A stretch of DNA of 64,000 bases from Maea johnstoni (taxonomy: Eukaryota > Annelida > Polychaeta > Spionida > Magelonidae), in NCBI GenBank assembly GCA_963942565.1, contig OZ012690.1, positions 9,278,565 through 9,342,564 on the forward strand, in the 5' to 3' direction. Position 1 is the first letter of the stretch; every line of letters starts with the position of its first letter. Both the position numbers and the translations under genes were made by a program. Under the pieces are notes generated by a model. The model saw only the letters and a list, made by a program, of their open reading frames with translations. It did no database searches and was not told where the DNA came from. Positions 32,160 through 43,949 of the stretch are shown in pieces.

Positions 32160-32910
32160 AAGATGAATAGACACATGGATTGGTCGCCACAGACCAATTG
32201 CTATAAAGGACCCATTACGAAGCCACCGGACATACCTAATCTCGCCGAATCTAGTGTTAGTGTGACATCACTAGGAGACAAAGACTAATGAGGGCTCTTG
32301 CATTGTCTACATTATAGAGTAAGTTACTCAAGTGCGTGTGCAGAATGCACCTCTTGAATGGTTCTTGTCAACATCCATGATATGGGTATTGTCCAGGTTG
32401 TTAAGCAAGACCTGCTGGTTTCGTATCCAGTGATCAAAATTTGTGGCTATTAACCCACAAAAACTATTGCCAAGTTTCCGACCAAGGATTTCACCATTAT
32501 ATTTTTCACTAGTGTATAAAGTAAGTGCAATGCTGTTCAATTTTCAAGCGCAACTAGGCCGCTGGGAGTATTAATCGAAATTCCCTGTCAAAAACAACAC
32601 CTCACACCCAGGTTCACAGAAAGTAACCACGAATGTCAGTCACCAGATATACACAACCAGCAGATCTCACCCGGCACCCTGGGCTGGACTCCTAGCCCAG
32701 GTATTGACAAGAACCACTCAAGAGGTGCATTCTGCGCATGTGCGTGAGCAACCCCTTCCATAAAATAAACAAATACAAGTCCTAATTCGTCCTTGTCTCC
32801 TAGTGACATCACACTGACATAGATGCGGTGACATTAGGTGTGGATAGGGCTTCATAATGGGGCCTATGGTAATCAGACTGTGGCGACCAATTCATGTTCT
32901 ATTTACAACA
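32160..32910. mobile_element. Family C foldback element with two long arms
   Basis: The left arm (about 32160-32448) runs from AGATGAATAGACACATGG to ATCAAAATTTGTGG. The right arm (about 32610-32910) is its inverse, ending CCAATTCATGTTCTATTTA. Arms are about 290 bp, roughly 80-85 percent alike by eye, around a loop of about 160 bp. Single arms occur at 45, 20768, 25502, 29760 and 30749. Long arms with a short loop fit a foldback-type DNA transposon; no coding capacity. Confidence 0.8.
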
Positions 32911-33048
32911 TGGCTGGAGCACTTGAGACACCTATTGGGAATCATTGGTCAAACTAAACATTTACATCGTGTCTGAGTGTTGAATTAATCAGGAGATATT
33001 TGAGAGGAGCTAGTTGACAGAGTGAGATATCTATGGATTGCTGTATCA

Positions 33049-33262
33049 GTCCTTTCATTGCTGAGACAACTTTTGTCTAAGGCACACAAACTCAAAAATC
33101 GTTGTATATCATCTAAACCCTATCATCTTGGTATTCATTGGAAAGCTCTCATCGAGTACTCCCAGATGAGTACCCATTTGTCTGGGTTTCGGTCATTTTT
33201 CAGCTTTTTTCACATTATTTTGTATTGATCAAATTATAGCCACCAGCAGCATAAGGGTTAGT
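33049..33262 (-). mobile_element. Family A MITE inside the satellite
   Basis: TCCTTTCATTGCTGAGACAA at the left to AGCAGCATAAGGGTTAG at the right. The TTAA ends are mutated, consistent with a relatively old insertion. Confidence 0.8.
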
Positions 33263-33386
33263 AACAGTGCTGAGATTAATATCTGCATACTGGTATTGAT
33301 ATAATCTGTGCATTTCTCTCATACATAGAGATGATGTAGCTTGCTGAAGATTGTTGTGATTGTGCAAGGTAGATCATAGGATATAC

Positions 33387-33600
33387 TTAACTCTTATGCT
33401 GCTGGAGGTGAATTCTTTCTATACAAAATTATGCAAAAATCCTGAAAAATGAATGAAACCCTGGTCCATGGGTACTCATCTAAGAGTACTCATGGAGAGC
33501 TATCCAATGGATACCAACATCACAGGGTTTAGATTGTTTTCAAAAATCTGTGCGTCCTTGTGCTTTGGATGAAAATAGCCTTAGCATTGGAAGGGTTTAA
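33387..33600 (+). mobile_element. Family A MITE inside the satellite
   Basis: TTAACTCTTATGCTGCTGG to GCATTGGAAGGGTTTAA. It interrupts the GGATATAC...AGTAATTGAAAAG part of a satellite unit. Confidence 0.85.
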
Positions 33601-33678
33601 CCCAACAGTAATTGAAAAGAAACAAAAACACTTAAACACTTTGCATTGTGTCGGAGTATCAGACCGGATCAGGAGGTA

Positions 33679-33885
33679 TTTAACCCTTTTGCTGCTGGTG
33701 GCGAATTTGGCGAATACAAAATGATGCAAGAAACCTGAGAAATGATTGAAACCCTGGCACATGGGTACTCATTTGAGAGTGAGAGCTATCCAATGAATAC
33801 CAACATGACAGGGTTTAAACGCTTTTCAAAAGTCTTTGCATCCTTGTCCTTTGGAGGAAAGTAGCCTCAGCATTGAAAGGGTTAA
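33679..33885 (+). mobile_element. Family A MITE inside the satellite
   Basis: TTAACCCTTTTGCTGCTGG to GCATTGAAAGGGTTAA. It splits the AGGAGGTATTTGAGAGGAG block of a unit. Confidence 0.88.
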
Positions 33886-33907
33886 GAGGGGTTCACAGAG
33901 AGAGACT

Positions 33908-34138
33908 TTAACCCATTAATGCTCACAGCGGCCAAAACCAGCCTGACAATTTTGAAGAAATCTGTCAGGTTTTAGCACAATTGGAAAATTATTTGAAAGA
34001 GAAATGTTGATCAGAACATTACCAACAACTCTCCTTCAAATATTTTGTAAAATAATTCCCAATTCAAAAGTTATTGTCAAAAGTATCATCGCTCCAGACG
34101 ACAATTTCCGAATGAAGCCTTAAGCATTAATGGGTTAA
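33908..34138 (+). mobile_element. Family B MITE inside the satellite
   Basis: TTAACCCATTAATGCTCACA to AAGCATTAATGGGTTAA, complete. It carries the uninterrupted CCTTAAGCATT site that is occupied in the 21909 copy. Confidence 0.9.
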
Positions 34139-35249
34139 TAGAATGATGCACATAACAGTCCCGAACTATATCTGCATACTGCCTCTCTGAGAGCTCTCTA
34201 TATAGAGGTGATATAGTTCGATGAACATTGTGATTGTACAAGGTAGATCATACAATATACATAAACCCAAGAGTGATTTGAAAAGAAACAAAAGCACTTT
34301 GCATTGTGTCCGGGTATTGGATTGACCAGGAATAATTTGAGAGGAGTTGCCAGAACAAGACTTCTATTCAATGGATTGCTGTACGTAACAGTGCTGAATT
34401 ATATCTGCATACTGGTATTGATGTAAATCTGTGTGCCTCTCTGAGAGCTCTCTATATAGAGGTGATATAGCTCGATGAACATTGTGATTGTACAAGGGTA
34501 GATCATACAATATTCATAAACCCAAGAGTGATTTGAAAAGAAACAAAAGCACTTTGCATTGTGTCCGGGTGTTGTATTGACCAGTGTATATTTGAGAGGA
34601 GTTGTCAGAACAAGACTTCAATGGATTGCTGTACGTAGCAGTGCTGAATTATGCCACATGTATTGATGTAATATGCAGGTTAATTTCTCTCAGAGCTCCA
34701 TACATAGAGATGATGTAACTTGCTGAACATTGTTGTGATTATACAAGGTAGATCATAGGATATGCATAAACTCAAGAGTAATTGAAAAGAAACAAAAGCA
34801 CTTAGCATATTGTGTCTGAGTACTGGATTAACAAGGAGGTATTTGAGAGGAGTTGTCAGAACAAGACTTCAATGGTTTGATGTATGTAGCAGTTCTGAGC
34901 TATATCTGCATATACAGTATTGGTATGTAATCAAGTGAGTAATTGAAGAAAACAAAAACACTTTGCATTAATTGTGTCCGAGTATTGGACTGACCAGGAG
35001 ATATTTGAGAGGAGTTTTTGGAGGTAGACTTTGATGGATTGGTGTTCGTAGCAGTTCTGAGCTGTATATCTGCATACAGTATTGATATGTAATCAGTAAT
35101 AGAAGAAAACGAAAACACTTTGCATTGTTTCCCAGTATTGGATTGGTCAGGAGTCATTTGGGGGAGTTGTCAGCTAGAGGGAGACTTCAATGGATCGCTG
35201 TAACAGCGCCCAGCTATATCTGCACACGAGTATTGATGTAATCTGTGTG

Positions 35250-35877
35250 CGTCTCTCTCGGAGTTTGCGGCTGGTATGTTCTACGAGCTGTGAGCTGTGA
35301 GGCATGAGACGAGCCAGTGTGACGGAGGACGCACGGACGGACGGTCGCTTGCTCGCTCAAAGCTAGCGTCGACTCTCTAGGCACCGATTAACATGTGACA
35401 ACATTGCACTCTGGATCGTTACACGCTGCAATTAGAGTGGAAGGGGAATTCGAAGGACTGATCTGTCCTGGCTCTTTTCGCTCACATCATAGCAGGGAAA
35501 CCGCATGACGCTGTAGGCGAACTCCATGAGGCTAATTTACAACGGAGAGTAATGGGTCTTACATAAGGTCGCTACACATTATCTCAATATCAATTAACAC
35601 TGCTTCTTACTGATAATTAGTTAATTGATTTAATGAGGATGTACAACTTTACTCAACTGCTGCTCTGAATATACCCATCACTATATATTAAGTGGATTTA
35701 CAAAAGTTGCCGTTTGTTTGCTACTGAAATCATCGGATACTCAAATATATAGAAGTTATTGACACAGCACCATATATACAGTGGATATACACAACTTACC
35801 AGTTACAGTTGCATCTGAAATCATTATATCAGTGGCAGATATATGAATTACTAACACTGCAACAAGTGTAACAAGTA
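35250..35877 (+). other. CpG-richer stretch, possible promoter or 5' leader
   Basis: From about 35260 to 35560 the sequence is visibly richer in CpG (ACGGAGGACGCACGGACGGA, GCTAGCGTCGAC) than its surroundings and not repetitive. It precedes the 96-bp array and the possible first exon on the plus strand. No TATA box or initiator can be assigned, so a transcription start is inference only. Confidence 0.25.
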
Positions 35878-36349
35878 CCGTATGGATTAACTGGATAAGC
35901 TCCCGAGGATAATCGCTTTGTGATAATCCCTCTAGGATAATCCTATTTGGATGCTAGATAGGTGCGCTAAGCATCATATGGATTATTTGGATAAGCTTGG
36001 GAGGATAATCGCTTTGTGATAATCCCTTTAGGATAATCCTATTTGGATGCTAGATAGGTGCGCTAAGCATCGTACGGATCAACTGGATAAGTTCATGAGG
36101 ATAATCTCTTCGTGATAATCCCTTTAGGATAATCCTATTTGGATGCTAGATAGGTGCCCTTAGCATCGTATGGATCAACTGGATAAGCTCGCAAGGATAA
36201 TCCTTTGGTGATAATCCCTTTAGGATAATCCTATTTGGATGCTAGATAGGTGCCCTTAGCATCGTATGGATCAACTGGATAAGCTCGCAAGGATAATCCT
36301 TTCGTGATAATCCCTTTAGGATAATCCTATTTGGATGCTACACACCAGG
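35878..36349 (+). repeat. 96-bp tandem array rich in TAATCC sites
   Basis: The landmark TCCTATTTGGATGCTAGATA recurs at 35941, 36037, 36133, 36229 and 36325 (final copy diverged), exactly 96 bp apart. Each unit has about three GATAATCC or GATAATCG motifs. TAATCC is the known core site for K50 homeodomain factors such as Otx, Goosecoid and Bicoid. The array ends directly before a possible start codon. It may be an ordinary minisatellite. Confidence 0.9.
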
Positions 36350-36404
36350 ATGGATGGGAGGCATGGTGGAGAAAGTCATGGTGTACAGCAGACGAAGGGT
36401 GCTT
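36350..36404 (+). CDS. Possible first coding exon, partial (weak)
   Basis: ATG codons at 36350 (ACCAGGATGG context) and 36363 (GGAGGCATGG) both read open into a GTAAGT donor at 36405. The first gives MDGRHGGESHGVQQTKGA with a phase-1 end, the second MVEKVMVYSRRRVL with a phase-0 end. Neither is recognisable. Placement after a non-repetitive CpG-richer stretch and at the end of the 96-bp array is suggestive, but short ATG-to-donor segments are common by chance and no second exon is visible in the next 27 kb. Confidence 0.25.
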
Positions 36405-36410
36405 GTAAGT

Positions 36411-37030
36411 TATCCTTTTTAAAATAAATTATTCTTTTGATTGTCATGAGTAGAAAGGGTTGATATCAACAGGGTACATGTAATTCGTTTCTGAAGAGGA
36501 GGATAGCTATCTTACTGATTTATGCTAAGAGCTCATTTGAAAATTGCATCCAGGATTATCACAATTTTCTGGAAAGAGTATTAGGAATAAATTATTAATT
36601 TAGAAAACATTATCCTTCAATAGTTTTAACCCAGGTATATGGTTGGATACAGTTAAGAAGTACTGTATGTGCAGGTCATAGATTATTGCAATCAAGATAA
36701 TTTCTATTATTTTGTCTCAAGAAATGCACCCCCTCTCTCTTACAAAAATGAAATCAAAGTGTGTCATATCAAACTGAAAAATCAAAAAATTTATATCAAT
36801 AATCAAATTATAAATATTCCTATCAATGACAACATTATTTTTCTCACTGCTATTTCTTCTCAGCAGCAATCAAAATGAATGCAGTGTTGTCGGGATCTAT
36901 GATGTTTTTAGAAGTAGGTTGAGAGAATGAAATGTAATATCACAAAATATTTGAAGAGATTTTTAAATTGTGATACCATCAATATTTCTTATGATATTTT
37001 CCAAATGGAGTTTAGGGCAGAAATGATAGC
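36411..37030. other. No recognised feature
   Basis: AT-rich sequence; if the exon at 36350 is real this would be the start of its first intron. Confidence 0.4.
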
Positions 37031-37038
37031 ACCAAAAT

Positions 37039-37438
37039 TAGGGATCGTCCGATTAATCGGACATACTGATTAATTGCTCATTCAACCTCTGATTTTGATG
37101 ATCGATTGCAATTTTATAAGATCGATTATTTTAAAAGTTCTTTTGAAAATATAGATTGTATCTAGAAACGGCCTTTTGTTCAAGTGAGAGACACCACTTA
37201 AGCTTGCACAATCGTAATTAATATCGAGCAGTACTGTAACAAGTAAAACTAAGGGGTTCAAGGGGTATTTAAAGACAGTTAGATTAGCTCCTTTACAAAA
37301 ATGGAGCCAAGAACCCTTGAACAAGCCTGGACTACCAAAGGAAAACTGTGCATATACAACTTCGATTATTAATCGATCATCGGTCGTTCATATGGACCGA
37401 TGATCGATCTTGAAAATTGTGACCGATTCCGAACACTA
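37039..37438. mobile_element. hAT-type MITE with 8-bp duplication
   Basis: TAGGGATCGTCCGATTAATC to GACCGATTCCGAACACTA with exact ACCAAAAT flanks (37031-37038 and 37439-37446). Both subterminal regions are dense in GATCGATT and ATTAATCGATC motifs. Confidence 0.93.
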
Positions 37439-37501
37439 ACCAAAATAGGTCTTTTAGGCACACAGGCAAGAATGGGTGTGCTGATATGACAGGGCTGGAG
37501 A

Positions 37502-37702
37502 TTAACCGTTATACTGGTGGTGGCTAATTTGGCCAATACAAAATGAGGCAGAAAACTCTGGCACATTTGGACTCATAGAGTGACAGTACTCAGTGAGAGC
37601 TATCCAATGAATACCAACAAGACAGGGCTTTGATGGTTTTCAAAAATATTTGCGTGCTTGTTCTCAGGACAATTTAAGTAGCCTCAGCATTGGAAGGGTT
37701 AA
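37502..37702 (+). mobile_element. Family A MITE
   Basis: TTAACCGTTATACTGGTGG to GCATTGGAAGGGTTAA, lacking a short segment around TGACTGAAACCCTGG. Confidence 0.85.
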
Positions 37703-38366
37703 GGATGCCGGGAGCCCAGAGCTCCCTTGAAATCTCATGTTACTCTCTCAAATTTCTGCAGGGAGCCTAAAGATGTACTGGTTTCTGTACACAGCACCTC
37801 AAGGTAGCTTTTTGGGATTCATGGAAATTTCTTTTAAATTACGAGCCCTGTATGACTAGCTAAAGCAATGACGTAAAACCCATATATTTTTGTGTAAAAC
37901 AAAAGAGAATGGCATAGTGTGAAGTTGCATAAATCTACTATAATGTGCACTTATTTCAGTCCTAAGAGAATTTTTCCATACCAGTGACTCTGAACCATTC
38001 AGTCCCAGCCGGCAGAGGCACTCTGCTGGAATAACTCGATAATTTGATAAAAGATAAGCCGGCACTAAGTACCCAGTTTCATAGTGTGAAAAGTAGAGCT
38101 TGGGAATTTGGATAGAAAGTGCAGATCCATGAATTTGGCATTGATCCAAAAGTGGGAGGTATATTAACCAACTAATTCAATTTGGATCATTGTTGAACTC
38201 TAACCTTTAATCCTGCTGAGGTTAACCTCATATATATTTCTTTTCATAGTACTCTTCTGAATATGCAGGCTGAACTGCATCATGATGATGCAATAAATGT
38301 CTTATACATACTGTGAGAAATTCTGCAAAAAATCCATATTATGGTAACTTTTCCATTTTCAGATTA
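37703..38366. other. No recognised feature
   Basis: Unique-looking sequence without a supported gene. Confidence 0.4.
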
Positions 38367-38378
38367 ATTTTCAAGGAG

Positions 38379-38751
<373 letters not shown>

Positions 38752-39178
38752 TTTAAATGGAAGGGATAGATGTGTAAATGTCTGTTAACATGGACAATCA
38801 TACTTGGTACTGCATGAATATTTCAATCGTATGTTTTTTCGTACACCTCTATGTCCTTATCATTGCATACGGATCAATGCAGACCCAAACTAACAACCAT
38901 TGGTAAAAATATTTGCATTCATCAGTTTAAGTCAACAGTACTGCCCACTAATCGATGGCTGTATAATTCTCAGAGACAATAGTGTTTTCCATTGTTCCTA
39001 ATTTGTCATTGCAGTTATGCTGGGAATAACAAAGCTAATTCCTAATGGCCTTGGATGAAGGGAGACTATTATGGGGTTCTATCTGAGGAATTGCGTTGGT
39101 ATGCATAGAAAGTGCAAATACATTTTCTTCTTGTTAGGGTACATTCTACTACAAATCACATATCCCCTACCCCATCTT
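38752..39178. other. No recognised feature
   Basis: Unique-looking sequence. Confidence 0.4.
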
Positions 39179-39181
39179 TTA

Positions 39182-39383
39182 GTAACCCTTCCAATGCTAA
39201 GGCTACTTTTGTCCAAAGCACAAGGACGCAAAGATTTTGGAAATCATTTAAACCCTGTCATGTTGGTATTCATTGGAAAGCCCTCCCTGAGTAGCCATAT
39301 CATGCCAGGGTCTTAGTAATTTTTCAAGTTTTTTTGCATCATTTTGTATTGGCCAAATTAGCCAGCAGCAGCATAAGGGTTAA
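39182..39383 (-). mobile_element. Family A MITE
   Basis: GTAACCCTTCCAATGCTAAG to AGCAGCATAAGGGTTAA. The left TTAA has one change. Confidence 0.87.
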
Positions 39384-39420
39384 GATTTGAACATTGTTTA
39401 GGAATCTCACTTTTCATCAT

Positions 39421-39706
39421 TCAACCCTTGTGTTGCTGGTGGCTAAATTGACCAATACAACATGATGCAAAAAAACAGAAAAATGACTGAAACTCTGGCA
39501 CAAAGGTACTCATCTGAGAGTACTCAGCGAGAGCCATCTAATGAATACACACATGACAGGGTTTAAATAGTGTTCAATGACTTTTGAGGCCTTGGGCTTT
39601 GAAGAGCTATCTAATGCATACCAACATGACAGGGTTAAAATGTTTTTCAAAAACCTTTGCGTCCTTATACTTTGGATGAAAGTAACCTTAGCATTGGCAG
39701 GGTTAA
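39421..39706 (+). mobile_element. Family A MITE with internal duplication
   Basis: TCAACCCTTGTGTTGCTGG to GCATTGGCAGGGTTAA. About 70 bp around GAGCCATCTAATGAATAC and GACAGGGTTTAAAT are present twice, making this copy longer than usual. Confidence 0.83.
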
Positions 39707-40046
39707 GCCGTTAAAGTAATTTAAAGAGCTGAGTTTATCAAACACTATAATGATTTTATGTCAGATGCTTATTCATTTATTGTCAGGAATTAAAGAAAGA
39801 TTTATGAATGTTACTTCATACACAATTTGCCTTTCAAGATTCTTGATAAGATCTTTTCATACAACCAGATATTGAAACATTGACTTTTATTCCATTAGCC
39901 TTAGGCATTTTTATGACCTATAGATAACTGCCAGAATGGCACAAAAGGCTACCTCTATAGCCAAATGGTCTTAGGTATTGAACACAAATGTTGGCTGCCT
40001 CTCGATCTCTTCTGTGGAAGGTTAAAGAAAAGATTCCTGCTCAAGG
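39707..40046. other. No recognised feature
   Basis: Unique-looking sequence before the next MITE. Confidence 0.4.
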
Positions 40047-40330
40047 GGCATATTTGTTTTATTATACCGAACAAACCACAATTTCGTAAAATATCAATGA
40101 AAACAACAATGACTGCCGGTAGATCCGCTGGTAATGTGGAAAAGAGCGTCTGCTGCTCTGTGTACAAGGTAAAGGTCACAGCTGACTGATGACTCACACA
40201 TTCCCCGCTAGGCGTCACCAGTGAGAACGGTTTGAGAACATTTCGCCAGTGGACATGATGGAATGTCCAACCTTTGTAAGCCAATCACGGCTTAGGATCT
40301 TCACGTGAGGTATAATAAAATAAAATGGCC
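40047..40330. mobile_element. MITE with GGCATATTTGTTTTATTATA end
   Basis: The left end GGCATATTTGTTTTATTATA and the reversed right end, GGCCATTTTATTTTATTATA, pair over about 22 bp. A related left end without a clear partner occurs near 51214. Frames over this element on both strands are incidental. Confidence 0.7.
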
Positions 40331-40421
40331 AGTCACTAACTTTCATTTTTCTTTGATAATCTGATTTTCTCCTCCAAAAGAATTGATGTGTTCTCTTCAC
40401 AGTTCATTTATATTTAGAGTA

Positions 40422-40735
40422 GTAAGGACCTATTGTTGTGTGGTCGTGTTTTATGCCCAGGCTGCCCTCGCATTTAGTGCAGGAATTAAATGTCAGCACT
40501 ACATTGATATTTGGCATAGGGAAAGACCTATTGTTGTATGGTCATGTACTATTCATGGACTGCCCCTGCATTTAGTGCAGGAATTAAATGTCCGCACTGA
40601 ACGTTGATATTTAGCAGAGAAAGGACCTATTGTCTTGTTGTTGTGAAAATGCCTGGGCTGAAACGCATTTAGTGCAGGAATTCATTATTGACATTGTATA
40701 TTGATATTCGGCATAGAATGGACCTATCGTTATTG
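40422..40735 (+). repeat. Tandem repeat of about 100 bp, 3-4 units
   Basis: GACCTATTGTTGT, CATTTAGTGCAGGAATTAAA and TTGATATTTGGCA recur in the same order starting near 40426, 40525, 40624 and 40721. Confidence 0.8.
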
Positions 40736-40934
40736 TTGGGCTTGAAGCCATTTACCTGGGAAACAATAGAAGGTGACTAGGTGATAAGTGCATACACTCA
40801 TTACTCTCATGTTTATATTGAAATTTGCATCAGATCTTTTACAAGAACACTATATTTAATAGAACAACTAGACAAGCACTGTCAGACCGTGTTATGTTAT
40901 AATGTGAAATTCGAAAAATCTGTAATAATGGTAT

Positions 40935-41211
40935 TACCGTAAATTCTCGGAAATCTAGATTATTAGAAAATTTAGATTATGAACAATCGTTTATAGTGCC
41001 CCTATCCGCCAAAACACCGGAAGTACGCAGAGTATCTCTGCGTGAAGAGTGAGATAGCGCTATTTGGGTAGCGCCATTGTGAAAGTCAGACTTGTCAACA
41101 AGTATAATTCAATCCGTAATTGGCGTGCGGCAGCAAGAATAAACAAGTAAACAATGACAACGAAAATCATAATCAATAAAAAGTGTCCGATATTTGCGAG
41201 AATTTACGGTA
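40935..41211. mobile_element. MITE with TACCGTAAATTCTCG ends
   Basis: TACCGTAAATTCTCG at the left is perfectly inverted at the right (CGAGAATTTACGGTA). Both ends start with TA, fitting a TA target. It resembles family D in layout, and the motif CTACCGTAAATTCTCAG also occurs inside the 168-bp satellite at 28428. Confidence 0.85.
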
Positions 41212-41494
41212 GATGTAGAATGTGAAATAATATTAGGTAATTATAGGTCTTTTCCCACTGTTGCATGCAAGGAATTCAATCAATAGGGTAAATGATAGTG
41301 ATCATTAAAATGTCATTATAGCACTTTCGTGTGGCATTGACAGAGAATCACATTTTCACAATGCCTTAAGGCTGGATTCTGCACAAAGCATGTTGCTATG
41401 GTAATGAAACATTCAGCCAGAAAATAGCGTTGCAAACTGAACTTCAAGGTATTGTCTCCTGAATGATAAGAGAGATGGTGCCATTTTCATTAGG

Positions 41495-41596
41495 ATTATT
41501 ATCATTATCATTATCATAAATATCCATTATATTGTTATTGTAATTATTATTATCATTATTATTATCATTATTATTATTATTGTTATTATTATTGTA

Positions 41597-41643
<47 letters not shown>

Positions 41644-41681
41644 TATTATCATTATTATTATCATTATTATCATTATTATTA

Positions 41682-41716
<35 letters not shown>

Positions 41717-41788
41717 GTTATTGATATTGTTATCATTATTATTCATTATTATTATTATTATTATTATTGATATTGTTATCATTATTAT

Positions 41789-41850
<62 letters not shown>

Positions 41851-41917
41851 GTAATTATTATTATCATTATTTTTATTATTATTGATATTGTTATCATTAT
41901 TATTATCATTATTATTA

Positions 41918-41967
<50 letters not shown>

Positions 41968-41997
41968 GGTTTATCATTATTATTATCATTATTATTA

Positions 41998-42049
<52 letters not shown>

Positions 42050-42070
42050 TATTATTATTTTTATCATTAT
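41495..42070. repeat. ATT/ATC trinucleotide array, about 575 bp
   Basis: A long ATT array with scattered ATC, GTT and ATTGAT variants. The poly Asn, Ile, Leu and Tyr frames are artefacts. Confidence 0.97.
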
Positions 42071-42279
42071 CCTTTGTATTTGATTTATTAGTGTTTGAGG
42101 TGATCCTCTTGCTTTTCTTGAGAATACACTGCCATGGTGCATGATGGGATATCTATCTGCTGACTGCCTGAAAGTCATTCTAACACTTACGGATGACATT
42201 GGCACAGTGCTGGTCAGTGTCTGCTGACCACAGGTGCTGGTCATCTGTCACAGACCCTGAGAGGGGGTGACAGTCACCC

Positions 42280-43010
42280 TGTAAGATCCCCGCTCCAGCC
42301 GGCTAATTCTGACCAGTACAATCAGGGGGGAGTGACCAGTGAGGGGGATACGAAACATAACCTCACTCATATATGTAACACTTGAGTGATTCCCTCTTTA
42401 CAGATCCTTCTGGTAGGGCTGCTCTAATTCTGACCAGTAAAATCAGGAGGGGGGGGGGGAGCTAATTCTGACCAGCCAGCATAACCAGAGGGGAAGGGGG
42501 GGGGGGGAATGACCAGTAAGGGGAATACAAAACATGACCACACTCCCAAAACACTTGTTGAGTGATACCCACTTTATTGACTCTTCCAGTAGGGTTGCTT
42601 GAGCCGGCTAATTCTGACCAGCATATAACCAGAGGGGCGTGAAATGATAAACATGTGAAACATGACCTCACTCACACAACACTTATTTGAGTGATATCCT
42701 CTTTACAGATCCTTGCAGTAAGGCTGCTCCGCTGACTTATTCTGGCCAGCATAATCAGAGGAGTATGAAATGATAATCATATGAAACATGACCTCACTCA
42801 CACAACACTTGTTGAGTGATGCCTGCTTCACAGACCCCTACGGTAGGGCTGCTCCGCTGGCTAATTCCGACCAGCATGACCAGTGGGGCGTGAGGGTATA
42901 ATCATATGAAACATTGGAACATGACCTCACTTACACAACACTTGTTGAGTGAGGCCAGTGCTTCACAGACCCTTCCAGCAAGGACATCCTCAGAAAAATA
43001 AACTATCCCA
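42280..43010 (+). repeat. Tandem repeat of about 125-170 bp, 5-6 units
   Basis: Each unit has GGCTAATTCTGACCAG, a GAAACATGACCTCACTCA block, CACTTGTTGAGTGAT and GTAGGGCTGCT. Starts fall near 42300, 42460, 42605, 42735 and 42857, with G-run expansion in the first two. Confidence 0.85.
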
Positions 43011-43017
43011 GTAGGGT

Positions 43018-43180
43018 TTAACCTTTATGCTGGTGGTGGCCAATTTGGTCAATACAAAACGATAAAATAAAACCTGATAAATAACTGAGACCCTGGCACA
43101 TGGGTAATCATCTGAGAGTACTCGGTGAGAGCTATCCAATGAATACCAACATGGCAGGTTTTAGATGGTTTCAAAAATCT
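43018..43180 (+). mobile_element. Family A MITE, right-truncated
   Basis: TTAACCTTTATGCTGGTGG through GATGGTTTCAAAAATCTAGA, after which homology stops before the usual GGAAGGGTTAA. Confidence 0.8.
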
Positions 43181-43232
43181 AGATTTGAGGTACCACCTGT
43201 TGGACTAAAACATTCATGCCTTTACAGCGCCC

Positions 43233-43445
43233 TTAACCCATTCATGCCTGGAGTTCTCATTCACCATTGTCGTCTGGACCTACTCTACTTTTGGAAATAA
43301 CTTGGGAATATACATAATATTTGAAGGAGGTAGATTCTGACCAGTATTTCTCCTTCACAAGTATCCTGAAAAATGCTCTGTTTACAGCAGTATAACCAAC
43401 ATTTTAAGAACGTTTTGGCTGCTAAAGGCATAAATTGGGCAAAGG
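43233..43445 (-). mobile_element. Family B MITE, degraded right end
   Basis: TTAACCCATTCATGCCTGGA through AATATTTGAAGGAGG and TTCTCCTTCACAAG, ending near GGCATAAATTGGGCAAAG. Confidence 0.75.
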
Positions 43446-43580
43446 GGCTAGTATATTGGTGGCATTCTGACACCAATATTCTAGTTCATAACACCAAATG
43501 GCTGTTGTGACTTTTAGTTATGGGAACATATATCCTGTCTTGTAATATGTCAAACATGCAGTGCCTATATTTAAGACTGG

Positions 43581-43793
43581 TTAACCCTTCCGATGTTAAG
43601 GCTACTTTCATCCAAAGCACAAATATGCAAAAGAAATTGATAACCATCTAAACCCTATCATGCTGGTATTCATTGGATAGCTCTCACTGAGTATATCTCA
43701 GATGAGTACCCATGTGCCAGGGTTTCAGTCATTTTTCAGCTTTTTGCATCATTTTGTATTAACCAAACTAGCCATCAGCATCAAAAAGGTTAA
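43581..43793 (-). mobile_element. Family A MITE
   Basis: TTAACCCTTCCGATGTTAAG to CAGCATCAAAAAGGTTAA with both TTAA sites present. Confidence 0.87.
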
Positions 43794-43949
43794 ACACTCC
43801 AGCAGCTTCAGGGTTAACTCTGTGGAGCGTGTATACAATAGAGTTATAAGAGTCTGACTTCATTAGTCGGGTCATGTCAGCACTCTCAGCACATGGTAAT
43901 TCAAGGTCACATAGAATCTAATGACCTCTTACAGGTCAGGTTACTTATT

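Larger units (their letters stand above)
32930..35250 (+). repeat. Satellite of about 155-250 bp units with four TTAA insertions
   Basis: Units share AAGAAACAAAAGCACTTTGC, ATTTGAGAGGAGTTG, AATGGATTGCTGTA and TATATCTGCATAC. The AAGAAACAAAA landmark falls near 33617, 34287, 34533, 34786, 34943 and 35102. The first units are stretched by four A or B elements at TTAA sites (33049, 33387, 33679 and 33908). Confidence 0.88.

Noticed and set aside
38136-38366. Promoter for a downstream gene upstream of the CT array
   Set aside because: No transcription signals beyond AT-rich sequence, and no coding exon nearby.
39955-40284. A 109-codon minus-strand frame and a 74-codon plus-strand frame overlapping it
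   Set aside because: Both fall across a MITE with inverted ends; no codon or domain support.
41444-42244. Poly-Asn, poly-Ile and poly-Leu frames
   Set aside because: ATT microsatellite translations.
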